The notes: generated by a model not told the origin, from the sequence alone. A stretch of DNA of 64,000 bases from Zhongshania sp. (GCF_029212375.1 NZ_JARGNU010000003.1:1-64000); one strand, 5' to 3'. Counted from the stretch's first letter, positions 34,933 to 47,256 are shown. Numbers and translations: made by a program.

Positions 34933-35877
34933 GTGCAAGACGAGCAGACAGAACAGCAGCCGGACAGTGTGGCTCAAGTTGGGCAGGCAGATGGCCCAGC
35001 AATAGAAGCCCGCGCCGGTCGTTTGGAACCCGTTATTGAACTGCCCACTGCGCCACTTGAAATTGTCAGCTTAAAGGCCATTCGGCAGCAGCCCCAGCAG
35101 GGTGAAATGCCCTTTGCCGTGGTTCAGGGTAAAGCCCTTACTGAAATTCCTAAAGATTTGTATATCCCCCCCGAGGCGCTTGAGGTTTTTCTTGAGGCTT
35201 TCGAAGGCCCGCTCGATCTATTGCTATACCTCATAAAACGCCAGAATCTGGATATTCTCGAGATTAACGTTGCGCAAATTACTGAACAGTATATGCAGTA
35301 CGTTAATATGATGAGCGCCATGCAGTTTGAATTGGCGTCGGAATATCTGCTGATGGCCGCGATGCTGGCCGAGATTAAGTCGCGCATGTTATTGCCGCGC
35401 TCAGCCGAGGCCCTCGACGATGAAGAGGATCCCCGCGCCCAGTTAATTCGCCGTCTGCAAGAGTATGAGCGCTTTAAACAAGCCGCCGAAAATATCGATC
35501 AATTGCCGCGCGTTGGCCGCGATAACTACGTGGCGCAAATTGAACCACCTGAGGCGGAAAAGCGCCGTGCCGAGCCTGATGTCGATCTTAAAGAGTTGAT
35601 GATGGTGTTGGGTGACGTATTGCGGCGCGCAGACTTATTTGAAAGCCATCAAGTACAGCGCGAAAAATTATCTACCCGCGAGCGTATGTCCGAGGTGCTC
35701 GCCGCGTTGCGTTCCGATAGTTTTGTGCCTTTTGTCAGTCTGTTTAAAGCTGAAGAAGGGCGTTTGGGGGTAGTGGTAACGTTTCTGGCTATTATGGAGC
35801 TGATCAAGGAGTCTCTGGTTGAAATTGTACAGTCAGAGGCTTTTGGCCCCATTCACGTTAAAGCGAAAGTGATCTAA
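34933..35877 (+). CDS. scpA: Segregation and condensation protein ScpA
   Basis: Kleisin subunit that, with ScpB and an SMC protein, forms a condensin-like complex organising the chromosome. The core begins at about residue 86 (FEGPLDLLLYLIKRQNLDIL), the classic ScpA N-terminal motif; EYLLMAAMLAEIKSRMLLPR follows, and a C-terminal winged-helix region ends the protein. The first about 80 residues are a low-similarity Gln/Pro/Ala-rich extension. Length (314 aa) is somewhat longer than the usual 250-290. The start is GTG at 34933. Its last base overlaps the first of scpB. Confidence 0.93.
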   Translation: MQDEQTEQQPDSVAQVGQADGPAIEARAGRLEPVIELPTAPLEIVSLKAIRQQPQQGEMPFAVVQGKALTEIPKDLYIPPEALEVFLEAFEGPLDLLLYLIKRQNLDILEINVAQITEQYMQYVNMMSAMQFELASEYLLMAAMLAEIKSRMLLPRSAEALDDEEDPRAQLIRRLQEYERFKQAAENIDQLPRVGRDNYVAQIEPPEAEKRRAEPDVDLKELMMVLGDVLRRADLFESHQVQREKLSTRERMSEVLAALRSDSFVPFVSLFKAEEGRLGVVVTFLAIMELIKESLVEIVQSEAFGPIHVKAKVI

Positions 35878-36623
35878 TGCTTGAACAACAGCAATTAAAA
35901 AGAATTCTTGAGGCTGCACTGATGGCGGTCGGTCGGCCGCTTTCAGTGCAGCAGCTCAGTGAATTATTCGACCCTGAGGAGCGACCAGCCAATGGCGCTA
36001 TTCAGGAAGCCCTGCAGGTGATTACCGCCGACTGCGAGGGCCGTGGCTTTGAACTGAAAGTGGTGGCCAGCGGCTACCGAATGCAGGTTTGCGAAGACCT
36101 TGCACCTTGGGTGGGCCGTTTGTGGGAAGAGCGGCCACAGCGCTACTCTCGGGCAATGCTCGAGACCTTGGCGCTAATTGCCTATCGGCAGCCCATTACC
36201 CGCGGCGATATTGAAGATATACGCGGTGTTGCCGTGAGTTCACAGATTATTAAAACCATGCTCGAACGCGAGTGGGTGCGGGTGGTGGGCCACAAAGATG
36301 TGCCCGGCCGACCGGCAATGTATGCCACCACACGCAAATTTTTAGATTATTTTAATTTACGCAATTTAGACGAGCTGCCTAGCCTCGCCGATATTGCCGA
36401 TCTAGACACCCTTAATGGTGAATTAGATTTAGATACCGGCGAGTTTGCGCCCGCTGTGAATAGCGATAACACCGATTTGGCTGAAACTGATGCAGAGACT
36501 TCAGCCGACATCGACGAAGATTCTACTGATGACACTTCTGGCGATTTGCTCGCTGAAGTCGATCTTGACGATGTAGACCAAAATAGCCTTGCCCACGATT
36601 TTCCACCTGAGACCCATTCTTAA
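35877..36623 (+). CDS. scpB: Segregation and condensation protein ScpB
   Basis: ScpB partner of ScpA (248 aa), with two winged-helix domains in residues 1-175 ([19 protein letters not shown], then [20 protein letters not shown] and [21 protein letters not shown]). The C-terminal 65 residues are strongly acidic (Asp/Glu/Thr-rich) and probably disordered. It overlaps both neighbours by one base, indicating translational coupling within the scpA-scpB-rluB set. Confidence 0.95.
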   Translation: MLEQQQLKRILEAALMAVGRPLSVQQLSELFDPEERPANGAIQEALQVITADCEGRGFELKVVASGYRMQVCEDLAPWVGRLWEERPQRYSRAMLETLALIAYRQPITRGDIEDIRGVAVSSQIIKTMLEREWVRVVGHKDVPGRPAMYATTRKFLDYFNLRNLDELPSLADIADLDTLNGELDLDTGEFAPAVNSDNTDLAETDAETSADIDEDSTDDTSGDLLAEVDLDDVDQNSLAHDFPPETHS

Positions 36624-37411
36624 TGATACCCACTGATGAAAAACTACAAAAAGTACTGGCTAGAGCCGGTTTAGGTTCGCGCAGGGAAATGGAGAAAGTC
36701 ATCAGCGAAGGCAGAGTCACTGTGGACGGCCGCGTGGCAGGCTTAGGTGATCGAGTGGGAGCTGGCGTCAAAATTCAATTTGACGGTAAACCGCTGCGCA
36801 TTGACACCGCGGCAATAAAACCGCGCATCTTGCTCTATAACAAGCCGGAAGGCGAAATTTGCAGCCGCAAAGATCCAGAGGGACGGCGCTCGGTGTTTGA
36901 TCGCCTGCCTCGTCTGCAGGGCGAACGCTGGATATCGGTTGGACGGCTCGATTTTAACACCACCGGCTTGTTGCTCTTTACCACCGACGGCGACCTGGCC
37001 AATAAATTGATGCACCCGTCCACCACCATAGAGCGCGAGTATTTGTGTCGAGTGATGGGCAGTGCTACGCCGGTGATGATGCAGCAATTGCGCGATGGCG
37101 TGCAGTTGGAAGATGGTCTGGCGCGTTTTGCCGATATCGTCGACGGCGGCGGCGAGGGCTTTAATCACTGGTATTACGTGGTCATTATGGAAGGTCGCAA
37201 CCGCGAAGTGCGACGTCTTTGGGAATCGCAAGGTTTGCAAGTTAACCGCCTGAAGCGGGTGCGCTATGGGTCAGTATTTATTCCGTCTAAGGTCAAGGTT
37301 GGCCAGTGGACAGAGTTGAATGATATGGATATTGCCGACGTGTACAAAATGGCCGAGTTGCCTGCTCCAATGGCGGCCCCAGAAGGTGGTCGGGGGCGTA
37401 AATCTCGCTAA
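36623..37411 (+). CDS. rluB: 23S rRNA pseudouridine(2605) synthase RluB
   Basis: Makes pseudouridine at U2605 (E. coli numbering) of 23S rRNA. The S4 RNA-binding domain is N-terminal ([20 protein letters not shown]). The RsuA/RluB catalytic motif is [15 protein letters not shown] with the catalytic Asp, followed by the family [16 protein letters not shown] block. Length (262 aa) is typical. It ends the rnm operon and is followed by a bidirectional terminator shared with rmf. Confidence 0.95.
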   Translation: MIPTDEKLQKVLARAGLGSRREMEKVISEGRVTVDGRVAGLGDRVGAGVKIQFDGKPLRIDTAAIKPRILLYNKPEGEICSRKDPEGRRSVFDRLPRLQGERWISVGRLDFNTTGLLLFTTDGDLANKLMHPSTTIEREYLCRVMGSATPVMMQQLRDGVQLEDGLARFADIVDGGGEGFNHWYYVVIMEGRNREVRRLWESQGLQVNRLKRVRYGSVFIPSKVKVGQWTELNDMDIADVYKMAELPAPMAAPEGGRGRKSR

Positions 37412-37430
37412 CAAAGTAGGCTTATAAAGA

Positions 37431-37452
37431 AAAAGGCCCGCGTGGGCCTTTT
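37431..37452. terminator. Bidirectional terminator between rluB and rmf
   Basis: AAAAGGCCC (37431-37439) and GGGCCTTTT (37444-37452) form a 9-bp stem around a GCGT tetraloop. A/T flanks give T-runs on both strands, serving the convergent rluB and rmf genes. Confidence 0.92.
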
Positions 37453-37481
37453 ATTGGTAAATGATTTGGGTATTTGGGGTG

Positions 37482-37685
37482 TTAGTGAAACGCTTGTTTT
37501 TCCAGCGCGGTCGCGGTGTCGATGCCATCCCAATGGTCGGTGCGTCCTTCTCGCCAGCCAGTTAGCCATTCCTGTTTGAGTTGGTCTTGATTATGAGGGC
37601 AGTTGTCTTTTTGTCTTCCGGCGATGCCGGCTTGGTAACCACGTTGGTAAGCTCTTTCGGTCATGTCGCGTTTCTGTCTTCTCAT
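37482..37685 (-). CDS. rmf: Ribosome modulation factor RMF
   Basis: A small basic protein (67 aa) that dimerises 70S ribosomes into inactive 100S particles in stationary phase. The family signature is clear: MRRQKRD-x-x-ERAYQRGYQAGIAGR, then QEWLTGWREGR. The C-terminal about 15 residues are specific to this lineage. Expression in relatives depends on growth rate, ppGpp and cAMP-CRP. It is divergent from rlmKL across a 247-bp AT-rich spacer in which I cannot place a firm promoter. Confidence 0.95.
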   Translation of the reverse strand: MRRQKRDMTERAYQRGYQAGIAGRQKDNCPHNQDQLKQEWLTGWREGRTDHWDGIDTATALEKQAFH

Positions 37686-37932
37686 TGGGCATACGCCTCC
37701 AGCATTGTAGTCAACATATCGCTCTGGATTAGCTTACGTGCGACTAACCCAGTTTTCTGGCACCATCGCGGGAATTGCCGCGACAGGATCTTCATGTAAC
37801 CAAACTTTCATAGTGCGCGTCGAAGACCTATTAATTATATGCATATGCGCTTTTAGATGGATGTTGTATAAGAAGCTACTATATTGTTTGTAAACGAATT
37901 TTTTATTGCTACTAGTTCTCTCCAGAGGTTTT

Positions 37933-40104
37933 ATGAGTCAAAAGCGTTCATTTATAGCGACCTGCCCTAAAGGTTTGGAGCAATTGCTCGCCTCAGAAAT
38001 CTCGAGTTTGGGCGGCGAACCGGTTCGTGAAACCGTTGGTGCGATGATTTTTAACGCCGATTTAGTCACGGTTTACCGCCTGTGTATGTGGTCGCGATTG
38101 GCGAACCGGATTTTATTAATTCTCACTGAATTTCGCGGTGAAAGTGCTGAAGACCTCTATCAAGGTTTAGGCGCGGTTGATTGGCAAGAGCATATGTTAG
38201 CCAATAATAGCCTCAGCGTGGATTTTAACGGCCAGACCGATGAGATTCGCAATAGTCATTTTGGCGCATTAAAAAGCAAAGATGCGGTAGTTGATTATTT
38301 TCTGGCGCGCGGTGCTGAGCGGCCGAGTGTTGATAAAAACGCCCCCGATATTCGCATTAATATCCGCCTAAATCGTGGCCAGATTACCGCCTGTATCGAC
38401 TTGTCGGGTGAGAGTTTGCACCGGCGCGGCTACCGCAGCAGCGGCGCGATGGCACCTTTGAAAGAAAATCTAGCAGCGGCTTTGCTACTGCGTGCCGACT
38501 GGCCTGGTATGGCTAGCCGCGGCGGCGCTTTAATCGATCCTATGTGCGGTTCCGGCACCCTGTTGATTGAAGGCGCGATGATGGCCATGAATATTGCGCC
38601 GGGCTTGCTCCGCCAGCGTTGGGGATTTTCTACTTGGCTGGGCCACGATCAGGCAGTGTGGGAAGGGATTGTGGACCAAGCCGAGGCCCAGCGCAGCTTG
38701 GCGCTGAGTCGTGAATGGCCAGAAATTCGCGGTTACGATGCCAATGGTAAAATCGTTGCCCAGGCTCAAGAGAATATTGAGAACGCCGGTCTAGAACGTT
38801 TTATTAAGGTAAGCCGTCGCGAGCTGGCTCAGCTCGCTAAGCCCTCGCACCGGCAGATGGATGAAGGCTTGCTTATTACCAATCCACCCTACGGTGAACG
38901 CCTGGGTGAACAGGCCGAGTTGCTGCATTTGTATCGGCATTTGGGGCAGTCGATGTTAAGCCATTTTAGTGGCTGGCAGGGCGCGGTATTTACCGGTAAT
39001 GCCGATTTGGGCAAGCGTATGGGTATTCGCAGCCACAAACAGTACCAACTGCAGAACGGCACAATTCCTGCGAAGTTATTACTGTTTAATATCGGCCCCG
39101 AAGCCGCGGTTCATGAGCGCCGTCAGGAGACTCAGCGCGAAGAGCCCAGCGAGGCTTTGCAGCTCACCGCCGGTGGCCAAATGTTTGCCAATCGCCTGCG
39201 TAAAAACATAAAACGCTTAGCCAAGTGGCGTAAGAAAAATGACATTGAGTGCTATCGCGTGTACGACGCCGATATGCCTGAATATGCGGTGGCAGTAGAT
39301 TGCTATGGCAGCGCAGTGCACATTTCTGAGTATATGGCGCCGATCTCGGTGCCAGAAGAAGACGCCGAGCGCCGCTTGCGCGAAGTTATTGAAGCAGTGA
39401 GCCAAGTGTTTTCGGTGTCTGCCAATAATATTGCGATCAAAGAGCGCCGCCGTCAACGCGGTAAGGATCAATACCAGCGTCAAGCGCCGCGCAATACCGT
39501 GATGGAACTCAAGGAAGGGCAGGCGAAGGTGTTGGTTAATCTTTACGATTATCTGGATACCGGCTTGTTTTTAGATCATCGCCCCGTGCGTTTGGATATT
39601 GCCGCGCGGGCCAAAAATAAGCGGTTTTTGAATTTGTTTTGCTACACCGGTGTTGCCTCTGTGCAGGCGGGTATTGGCGGCGCGAAAGTGACGACCTCGG
39701 TTGATATGTCGCACACTTATTTGCAATGGGCGCGACGCAATTTGTCGCTCAATGGCTTGAGCGAGTCTCGGCACCGCACCGAGCATGGCGACTGCCGACG
39801 CTGGTTGAAAGACTGTAAGGATCAATACGATTTAATACTGCTCGACCCGCCGACGTTTTCAAACTCTAAGCGGATGGATGACGTGCTGGATATACAGCGT
39901 GATCACAGTGAGTTAATCAACGATGCAATGGCGTGTTTGGCGCCGGAGGGTGTGCTGATTTTTTCTACGAATAAGCGCGATTTTATTTTGGATCAAGAAT
40001 TAACTAGTCAGTACAAAATGGAAGATCGAACGCGCTGGTCATTAGACGAAGACTTTTCCCGCGGCGGTAAACCAATTCATTACTGCTGGTATATAAGTCG
40101 CTAA
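37933..40104 (+). CDS. rlmL: 23S rRNA methyltransferase RlmKL (RlmL/RlmK fusion)
   Basis: A bifunctional enzyme (723 aa) making m2G2445 (N-terminal RlmL) and m7G2069 (C-terminal RlmK) of 23S rRNA. Domains in order: THUMP (about 45-155), RlmL methyltransferase with SAM motif DPMCGSGTLLIEGAMMA and catalytic TNPPYGERLG, then RlmK methyltransferase with FLNLFCYTGVASVQAG and LDPPTFSNSKRM. The ATG at 37933 (MSQKRSFIATCPKGLE) has AGAGG five bases upstream and fits the family better than the earlier in-frame TTG. A strong terminator follows. Confidence 0.95.
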   Translation: MSQKRSFIATCPKGLEQLLASEISSLGGEPVRETVGAMIFNADLVTVYRLCMWSRLANRILLILTEFRGESAEDLYQGLGAVDWQEHMLANNSLSVDFNGQTDEIRNSHFGALKSKDAVVDYFLARGAERPSVDKNAPDIRINIRLNRGQITACIDLSGESLHRRGYRSSGAMAPLKENLAAALLLRADWPGMASRGGALIDPMCGSGTLLIEGAMMAMNIAPGLLRQRWGFSTWLGHDQAVWEGIVDQAEAQRSLALSREWPEIRGYDANGKIVAQAQENIENAGLERFIKVSRRELAQLAKPSHRQMDEGLLITNPPYGERLGEQAELLHLYRHLGQSMLSHFSGWQGAVFTGNADLGKRMGIRSHKQYQLQNGTIPAKLLLFNIGPEAAVHERRQETQREEPSEALQLTAGGQMFANRLRKNIKRLAKWRKKNDIECYRVYDADMPEYAVAVDCYGSAVHISEYMAPISVPEEDAERRLREVIEAVSQVFSVSANNIAIKERRRQRGKDQYQRQAPRNTVMELKEGQAKVLVNLYDYLDTGLFLDHRPVRLDIAARAKNKRFLNLFCYTGVASVQAGIGGAKVTTSVDMSHTYLQWARRNLSLNGLSESRHRTEHGDCRRWLKDCKDQYDLILLDPPTFSNSKRMDDVLDIQRDHSELINDAMACLAPEGVLIFSTNKRDFILDQELTSQYKMEDRTRWSLDEDFSRGGKPIHYCWYISR

Positions 40105-40124
40105 GGCGGATAAATTGGCGCTAC

Positions 40125-40161
40125 AAAAAAGCCCGCGGTGATTTTTCACTGCGGGCTTTTT
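40125..40161. terminator. Bidirectional terminator between rlmKL and csp
   Basis: GCCCGC (40131-40136) pairs with GCGGGC (40151-40156), with an inner GTGA/TCAC stem around TTTT. A-runs before and T-runs after give termination signals in both directions. Confidence 0.92.
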
Positions 40162-40188
40162 ATTAAGAGCGTGCTTTAGGGGCAAGCC

Positions 40189-40395
40189 TTAGAGTACGGT
40201 GACGTTCGCCGCCTGCGGACCTTTCTGGCCGGTTTGCACATCAAACTCAACAGCTTGGCCTTCGGTGAGGGTTTTAAAACCGCTGCCACCAATCGCGCTG
40301 AAATGAACAAAAACGTCTGGGCCAGAATCTTGCTCAATAAAACCAAAGCCTTTAGTTTCGTTAAACCATTTTACTTTTCCGGTACTTCTAGACAT
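40189..40395 (-). CDS. CspA-family cold-shock protein
   Basis: A 68-residue OB-fold RNA chaperone. Both nucleic-acid-binding motifs are present: KGFGFIEQD (RNP1-like, K-G-F-G-F-I) and VFVHFSAI (RNP2-like). It opens with the common [18 protein letters not shown] and ends with [12 protein letters not shown]. Which paralogue it is (cold-inducible or constitutive) cannot be told. A 5' leader of about 100-200 nt separates it from the ygiQ stop. Confidence 0.95.
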   Translation of the reverse strand: MSRSTGKVKWFNETKGFGFIEQDSGPDVFVHFSAIGGSGFKTLTEGQAVEFDVQTGQKGPQAANVTVL

Positions 40396-40594
40396 GACAT
40401 GTGCCTCGTTTTGTTAATTGCCTGTTTGGTGCTAGAGCTGAGATAGGCAGGGACTTATGAAACAGAACGAGGTACTAAAAACGACTTCGTGGTGCTTATA
40501 CATAAAACCAAGCTGCATCCGTAGCCAGCATGATTATTATATACATAGAAAAAAGTCGCTTTGGAAGGCCTTTAGCCCGCGGAAAATGAATTTT

Positions 40595-42745
<2,151 letters not shown>

Positions 42746-42776
42746 AGCGGTAACGCAGTATTCCGAATAAAGGGGC

Positions 42777-42782
42777 ATTATA
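42777..42782 (-). promoter_or_regulatory. Probable -10 element of ygiQ
   Basis: TATAAT on the minus strand, 32 bp upstream of the chosen ygiQ ATG. A matching -35 is weak (CAGCAA at a 17-bp spacing), so this is a partial promoter assignment. It mainly argues against the longer ygiQ start. Confidence 0.45.
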
Positions 42783-42919
42783 CTAGATATTGGGCTTACT
42801 TGCTGGCTGATAAAGCGGTCACGCCAAATATAAATAGCTTTACTAAGTGCTTGAATATTTGGGGAAATCAGGGGTAAATAAGTGCCTGTCACACAAGCGA
42901 TTAAGAAAAGGGCTCGGAA

Positions 42920-43390
42920 ATGGAGTGGTTGAATTCAAATATAGCGTACTGGCATTGGATGGTTTTTGGTTTATTGCTGGTTGCTAGCGAGATGTTTATC
43001 CCCGTTTTTGTGATGATTTGGTTTGGTGCCAGTGCCATTGCAGTCGGGTTGGTGCTGGCGGTGGTTGAAATGAGCGTAGTGGTTCAGCTGTTGTTTTGGT
43101 TGACGTTATCCGTGGCGGATTTGCTGCTGTGGTTTAAGTTTATTCATCCCAAAATGAAGAACCGGACTTTATCGGGTATGTCGCGGGAGCAGGTCATTGG
43201 TCAAGAGGGCATGGTGATACGCATAGGTCCAGAGGTAGAGCACGGCACCTTGCGGTTTTCGATACCAATATTGGGTAGTGATGAGTGGCAATTTATTTGC
43301 CGCGAGCCCATTTCGGTAGGCGACCGCGTGAGCGTGGAAGAAATTTCGGGCAATACTCTCGTTGTGCGCGCTCAGCGTGCCGGCGCTTAA
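42920..43390 (+). CDS. NfeD family membrane protein
   Basis: A 156-residue inner-membrane protein with three helices in residues 8-80 and a C-terminal OB-fold domain (about 95-150: [20 protein letters not shown], then [19 protein letters not shown]). This is the short, protease-less NfeD type (like E. coli YbbK's partner YbbJ). It lies 44 bp upstream of the SPFH gene, the conserved NfeD-stomatin operon, and probably helps organise or stabilise that membrane complex. Confidence 0.92.
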   Translation: MEWLNSNIAYWHWMVFGLLLVASEMFIPVFVMIWFGASAIAVGLVLAVVEMSVVVQLLFWLTLSVADLLLWFKFIHPKMKNRTLSGMSREQVIGQEGMVIRIGPEVEHGTLRFSIPILGSDEWQFICREPISVGDRVSVEEISGNTLVVRAQRAGA

Positions 43391-43434
43391 GTCAATATGG
43401 TGTGTACATAAACTCAAAAATAGGGAGATAGGCG

Positions 43435-44283
43435 ATGGATGGCTTGGCAGTAGTAATAGCGTTGGCAATATTGGTGGTTATCACCTTGCTAAAAGGGGTG
43501 AAAACGGTCCCGCAGGGTTATAAACATATAGTTCAGCGCCTAGGTAAATATCACGTCACCTTAAACCCTGGTTTAAATTTTATAATTCCCTATATCGATT
43601 CGGTGGCTTATAAGCTAACCACCAAAGACATTGTATTGGATATTCCCTCCCAAGAAGTGATTACCGAAGACAATGCGGTGATTATCGCCAATGCGGTTGC
43701 CTATATTAATATTGTGGCGCCAGAAAAAGCGGTTTACGGCGTTGAAAACTACACCTTTGCGATTCAAAATTTAGTACAAACCGCGCTGCGTTCAATTGTT
43801 GGCGAGATGGCACTAGACTCGGCGCTGTCGTCGCGGGACCAAATTAAGGCCAAGCTAAAAGCCGCTATTTCAGAGGATATTGCCGATTGGGGCATTACCC
43901 TGAAAACCGTCGAAATTCAGGACATTAACCCTTCGCCAACGATGCAGGCGGCCATGGAGGAGCAGGCGGCGGCCGAGCGTCAGCGTCGCGCGGCGGTGAC
44001 CAAAGCTGAGGGCGAAAAGCAGGCGGCTATTCTTGAGGCCGATGGTCGTTTAGAGGCCTCGCGGCGCGATGCGCAGGCCCAAGTAGTGCTCGCCAAAGCC
44101 AGCGGCGCTGCTATTTCGCTGGTGTCTGAGGCCGTGGGCAACGAAGAGCTGCCGGTGCTGTATTTACTCGGCGAAAAATACACCGAAGCGCTGCTGCGTT
44201 TGGCCTCGTCAAACAATGCAAAAACGGTGGTTTTACCCGCAGATTTGCCGCAGGCTTTGCGCGGTATTTTAAATAAAGTCTAA
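43435..44283 (+). CDS. qmcA: SPFH/stomatin (QmcA-like) membrane protein
   Basis: A 282-residue SPFH/band-7 protein: an N-terminal membrane anchor (about 3-22), the SPFH domain (VPQGYKHIVQRLGKYHVTLN, then PGLNFIIPYIDSVAYKL), and a C-terminal coiled coil rich in Ala/Glu (EEQAAAERQRRAAVTKAEGE) that drives ring assembly. E. coli QmcA forms large oligomers associated with FtsH/HflKC. Paired with NfeD upstream. Confidence 0.92.
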   Translation: MDGLAVVIALAILVVITLLKGVKTVPQGYKHIVQRLGKYHVTLNPGLNFIIPYIDSVAYKLTTKDIVLDIPSQEVITEDNAVIIANAVAYINIVAPEKAVYGVENYTFAIQNLVQTALRSIVGEMALDSALSSRDQIKAKLKAAISEDIADWGITLKTVEIQDINPSPTMQAAMEEQAAAERQRRAAVTKAEGEKQAAILEADGRLEASRRDAQAQVVLAKASGAAISLVSEAVGNEELPVLYLLGEKYTEALLRLASSNNAKTVVLPADLPQALRGILNKV

Positions 44284-44303
44284 TGAAGGATTGAGCGTTT
44301 TAC

Positions 44304-45158
44304 ATGGATCATACTTATCGTTTAGTGATTAGCTGCCCAGATCGTGTGGGTATTGTTGCTCGTGTAAGTCAGTTTGTTGCAGAGCAGGGAGGTTGGCTCA
44401 CCGAGGCGAATTATCATGCCGACGCTGAGAGCAATTGGTTTTTTATGCGCAATGAAATTCGCGCCGAATCATTAAAGGTGAGTGCGCAGGCCTGCCGCGA
44501 CGCATTTACACCGATTGCCGAAGAGTATGGTATGCACTGGGCGCTAGTAGACTCTGCGGTTAAACGCAAAGTAGTTATTTTGGCCAGTCACGCCTCTCAC
44601 TGTATTGCCGATATATTACATCGCTGGCATAGCGGTGAGCTGGATTGCGATATTCCCTGCGTTATTTCCAATCACGAAAACCTACGTAGTATGGTGGAAT
44701 GGCACAATATTCCCTTTGAATATGTTGCTATCGACCCGCAAAACAAAGCACCCGCCCACGCTAAAATTATGGCCTTGGCCCAAGAATACCAAGCCGACTG
44801 CGTGGTATTAGCGCGCTATATGCAAATCATTCAGCCCGAATTCTGCCAAGCCTATGCGGGGCGAATGATTAATATACATCACAGCTTTTTGCCGTCATTT
44901 ATCGGCGCCAACCCCTACCAAAAGGCTTTTGATCGCGGCGTTAAACTCATTGGTGCCACTAGCCACTATGTCACCGAACGTCTCGATGAGGGGCCAATCA
45001 TTGAACAAGATGTGATTCGGGTTTCTCATCGCCACAGCAAAGACGATTTGGTGCGTCTTGGTAAAGATGTTGAAAAGTCGGTGCTAGCTAGGGCGCTGCG
45101 CAATCATCTTGAAGACCGTGTTTTGGTTCACGGAAATAAGACGGTAGTGTTTGATTAA
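44304..45158 (+). CDS. purU: Formyltetrahydrofolate deformylase PurU
   Basis: Hydrolyses 10-formyl-THF to THF and formate, balancing one-carbon pools and supplying formate for PurT. An N-terminal ACT domain (YRLVISCPDRVGIVARVSQF) is followed by the formyltransferase fold with VISNHENLRSMVEWHNIPFE, the catalytic INIHHSFLPSFIGANPY (N-H-D set) and GATSHYVTERLDEGPIIEQD. Length (284 aa) is normal. It starts 20 bp after the SPFH gene and precedes the phosphate regulon. Confidence 0.96.
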   Translation: MDHTYRLVISCPDRVGIVARVSQFVAEQGGWLTEANYHADAESNWFFMRNEIRAESLKVSAQACRDAFTPIAEEYGMHWALVDSAVKRKVVILASHASHCIADILHRWHSGELDCDIPCVISNHENLRSMVEWHNIPFEYVAIDPQNKAPAHAKIMALAQEYQADCVVLARYMQIIQPEFCQAYAGRMINIHHSFLPSFIGANPYQKAFDRGVKLIGATSHYVTERLDEGPIIEQDVIRVSHRHSKDDLVRLGKDVEKSVLARALRNHLEDRVLVHGNKTVVFD

Positions 45159-45174
45159 ACTGGGAAAATCAGAA

Positions 45175-45196
45175 CTGTCATAAAATTGTCACTAAA
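45175..45196 (+). promoter_or_regulatory. Pho box upstream of phoB
   Basis: Two 11-bp direct repeats, CTGTCATAAAA (45175-45185) and TTGTCACTAAA (45186-45196), match the PhoB-binding consensus. A -10-like TTTAAT follows at 45203-45208. The site is 47 bp upstream of phoB, so phoBR is probably autoregulated. Confidence 0.9.
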
Positions 45197-45243
45197 AATC
45201 GTTTTAATGCAGCTTATAAATATCGCAAAAAAAGGTTAAAGGG

Positions 45244-45951
45244 ATGACTGCAAGCACCATATTGATCGTCGACGACGAAGCTGCAATCCGTGAAATGATA
45301 CGGGTAGGCCTGGAACTGGCCGGCTATGAGTGTCTGGAAGCGAGCAATGCGCAGGACGCGCATGGCCTAATTGTTGATCGGCGACCTGATTTGGTATTGC
45401 TGGACTGGATGATGCCGGTAACCAGCGGCTTAGAGCTGCTGCGTCGGCTGCGCCGCGACGAGCTAACCCGAGATTTGCTGGTTATTATGCTGACCGCCAA
45501 AGACGATGAAGACAACCGAGTGCAGGGCTTGGATGTGGGTGCCGACGATTACATCACCAAACCCTTTTCGTCGCGGGAGCTAATGGCGCGTATAAAAGCG
45601 ATTATGCGTCGCTCCACCAGTCGCGAAGAAGAAGAGAGTATTGAGGTGGCGGGGTTAAAATTAGATCCCAGTAGCCATAGGGTGTTTGTTGACGCCACGC
45701 CATTAGAGATGGGGCCCACCGAGTTTAAATTATTAAAGTTCTTTATGACCCATCAGGAGCGGGCGTATAGTCGCGGCCAGCTTTTGGACCAAGTCTGGGG
45801 AACCAATGTCTATGTCGAGGAGCGTACCGTTGATGTGCATATTCGGCGGCTTCGCAAGGCCCTGCAGACCGAACTTCGCGACTGCGGGCTATTAATTCAA
45901 ACAGTTCGGGGAACGGGTTACCGTTTTTCCACCACGGGTGTCTGCGCATAG
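45244..45951 (+). CDS. phoB: Phosphate response regulator PhoB
   Basis: OmpR-type response regulator (235 aa). The receiver domain has the acidic pair [11 protein letters not shown], the phosphoacceptor Asp in [11 protein letters not shown] and the conserved Lys in [15 protein letters not shown]. The C-terminal winged helix binds Pho boxes ([38 protein letters not shown]). It is followed 6 bp later by phoR, and Pho boxes precede phoB, pstS and pstC in this locus. Confidence 0.97.
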   Translation: MTASTILIVDDEAAIREMIRVGLELAGYECLEASNAQDAHGLIVDRRPDLVLLDWMMPVTSGLELLRRLRRDELTRDLLVIMLTAKDDEDNRVQGLDVGADDYITKPFSSRELMARIKAIMRRSTSREEEESIEVAGLKLDPSSHRVFVDATPLEMGPTEFKLLKFFMTHQERAYSRGQLLDQVWGTNVYVEERTVDVHIRRLRKALQTELRDCGLLIQTVRGTGYRFSTTGVCA

Positions 45952-45957
45952 CGCGAA

Positions 45958-47256
45958 ATGATGCGGTATTACAGTTGGAAGACAGAATTATTACGGCTTA
46001 GTGTGCCATTGCTTGCAGTGGCCGCCGTCAGCGTTATTTTTGATCTGGGGGTTTTGCCCCTGCTGGTGCTTGCGATACTTATCTGTGGCCGTGTATTGCA
46101 GCAATTGCAACGCCTGTCAGATTGGCTATACAGCGGCGCTGGCGAAGAGCCGCCGGAGGCAAGAGGCATGTGGGGCCAAGTTTTTGATGTGATATATGAC
46201 ATGCAGCGCGAGTCTAGCCAAGACAGTGAGCGCTTGCAGGCAATGATTGATTATTTACACGCTTCTTTTGCGTCGATGTCTGATGCGGTAGTAATGCTAG
46301 ACTCGCAAGGCAATATCGAATGGTGTAATTCGTCGGCGCACGACTTACTAGGGCTTAGACAGGAAGATGACACTGGCAGGCAGTTGGTGAATTTATTGCG
46401 CAGCCCTGCATTTTTACGGTATTTCGAGGCGGAGCGCTACCAGGCTCCGTTGGAAATGAACTCCCCTGTTAATGGCATGATTAATCTCAGTATCAGCGTC
46501 AGTTTTTTTGGCAAAGGCAATCGGCTATTGTTTGCTCGGGATGTGACCCGAACCCATCGTTTGGAGCAGATGCGTAAAGATTTTGTTGCCAATGTTTCCC
46601 ACGAATTGCGCACGCCACTTACCGTAATTAATGGTTATTTAGAGACCTTTGCAGAGCACGGTGGCGAAAATCCGCGCTGGGACAGGGCGGTAAATCAGAT
46701 GCTGCAACAGTCGCGGCGGATGAATTTGTTAATTCAAGACTTAATGTTGCTGTCGCGCTTAGAATCGGTTCCTAAATTAGTTGATGAGAGTGTCATTCGC
46801 CTGCGGCCCCTCATGGAAATGATTCGCGAAGAGAGTGAGACCGCGGCGAGTGGCTCGCGGAATATTGTGATTGAATGTGACGACAATATTGCAATTAATG
46901 GCAATGCTAATGAATTGCGCAGTGCTTTTTCTAATTTGGCAGTCAATGCTGCACGTTATACCAGCGAGAATGACAAAATTATCCTGCGCTGGTATCAAGA
47001 TGACTACCATGCCTATTTCGAAGTTGAAGACACTGGCATAGGCATAGAACCGCAATATATTCCTCGCTTAACCGAGCGCTTTTACCGTGTAGATCAAAGC
47101 CGCTCCCTCGATACTGGCGGCACTGGGCTGGGGCTGGCCATCGTTAAGCATGTGCTTATTCGTCACCGCGCCGAGTTGCGTATTCGCAGTGTGCCAAATA
47201 GTGGCAGTGTTTTTACCTGTGTGTTTCCCAAATCTGTGGCCGTAAAAGTAGCTTGA
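45958..47256 (+). CDS. phoR: Phosphate-sensing histidine kinase PhoR
   Basis: Inner-membrane sensor kinase (432 aa). Two N-terminal helices (about 13-45) lie close together, without a large periplasmic loop, as in other PhoR proteins that sense Pst activity through PhoU. A PAS domain follows at about 95-200 (DSQGNIEWCNSSAHDLLG). The HisKA box has the phosphorylated His in FVANVSHELRTPLTVI, and the ATPase domain has NLAVNAARYT, DTGIGIEPQYIPRL and GGTGLGLAIVKHV. It is cotranscribed with phoB. Confidence 0.97.
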   Translation: MMRYYSWKTELLRLSVPLLAVAAVSVIFDLGVLPLLVLAILICGRVLQQLQRLSDWLYSGAGEEPPEARGMWGQVFDVIYDMQRESSQDSERLQAMIDYLHASFASMSDAVVMLDSQGNIEWCNSSAHDLLGLRQEDDTGRQLVNLLRSPAFLRYFEAERYQAPLEMNSPVNGMINLSISVSFFGKGNRLLFARDVTRTHRLEQMRKDFVANVSHELRTPLTVINGYLETFAEHGGENPRWDRAVNQMLQQSRRMNLLIQDLMLLSRLESVPKLVDESVIRLRPLMEMIREESETAASGSRNIVIECDDNIAINGNANELRSAFSNLAVNAARYTSENDKIILRWYQDDYHAYFEVEDTGIGIEPQYIPRLTERFYRVDQSRSLDTGGTGLGLAIVKHVLIRHRAELRIRSVPNSGSVFTCVFPKSVAVKVA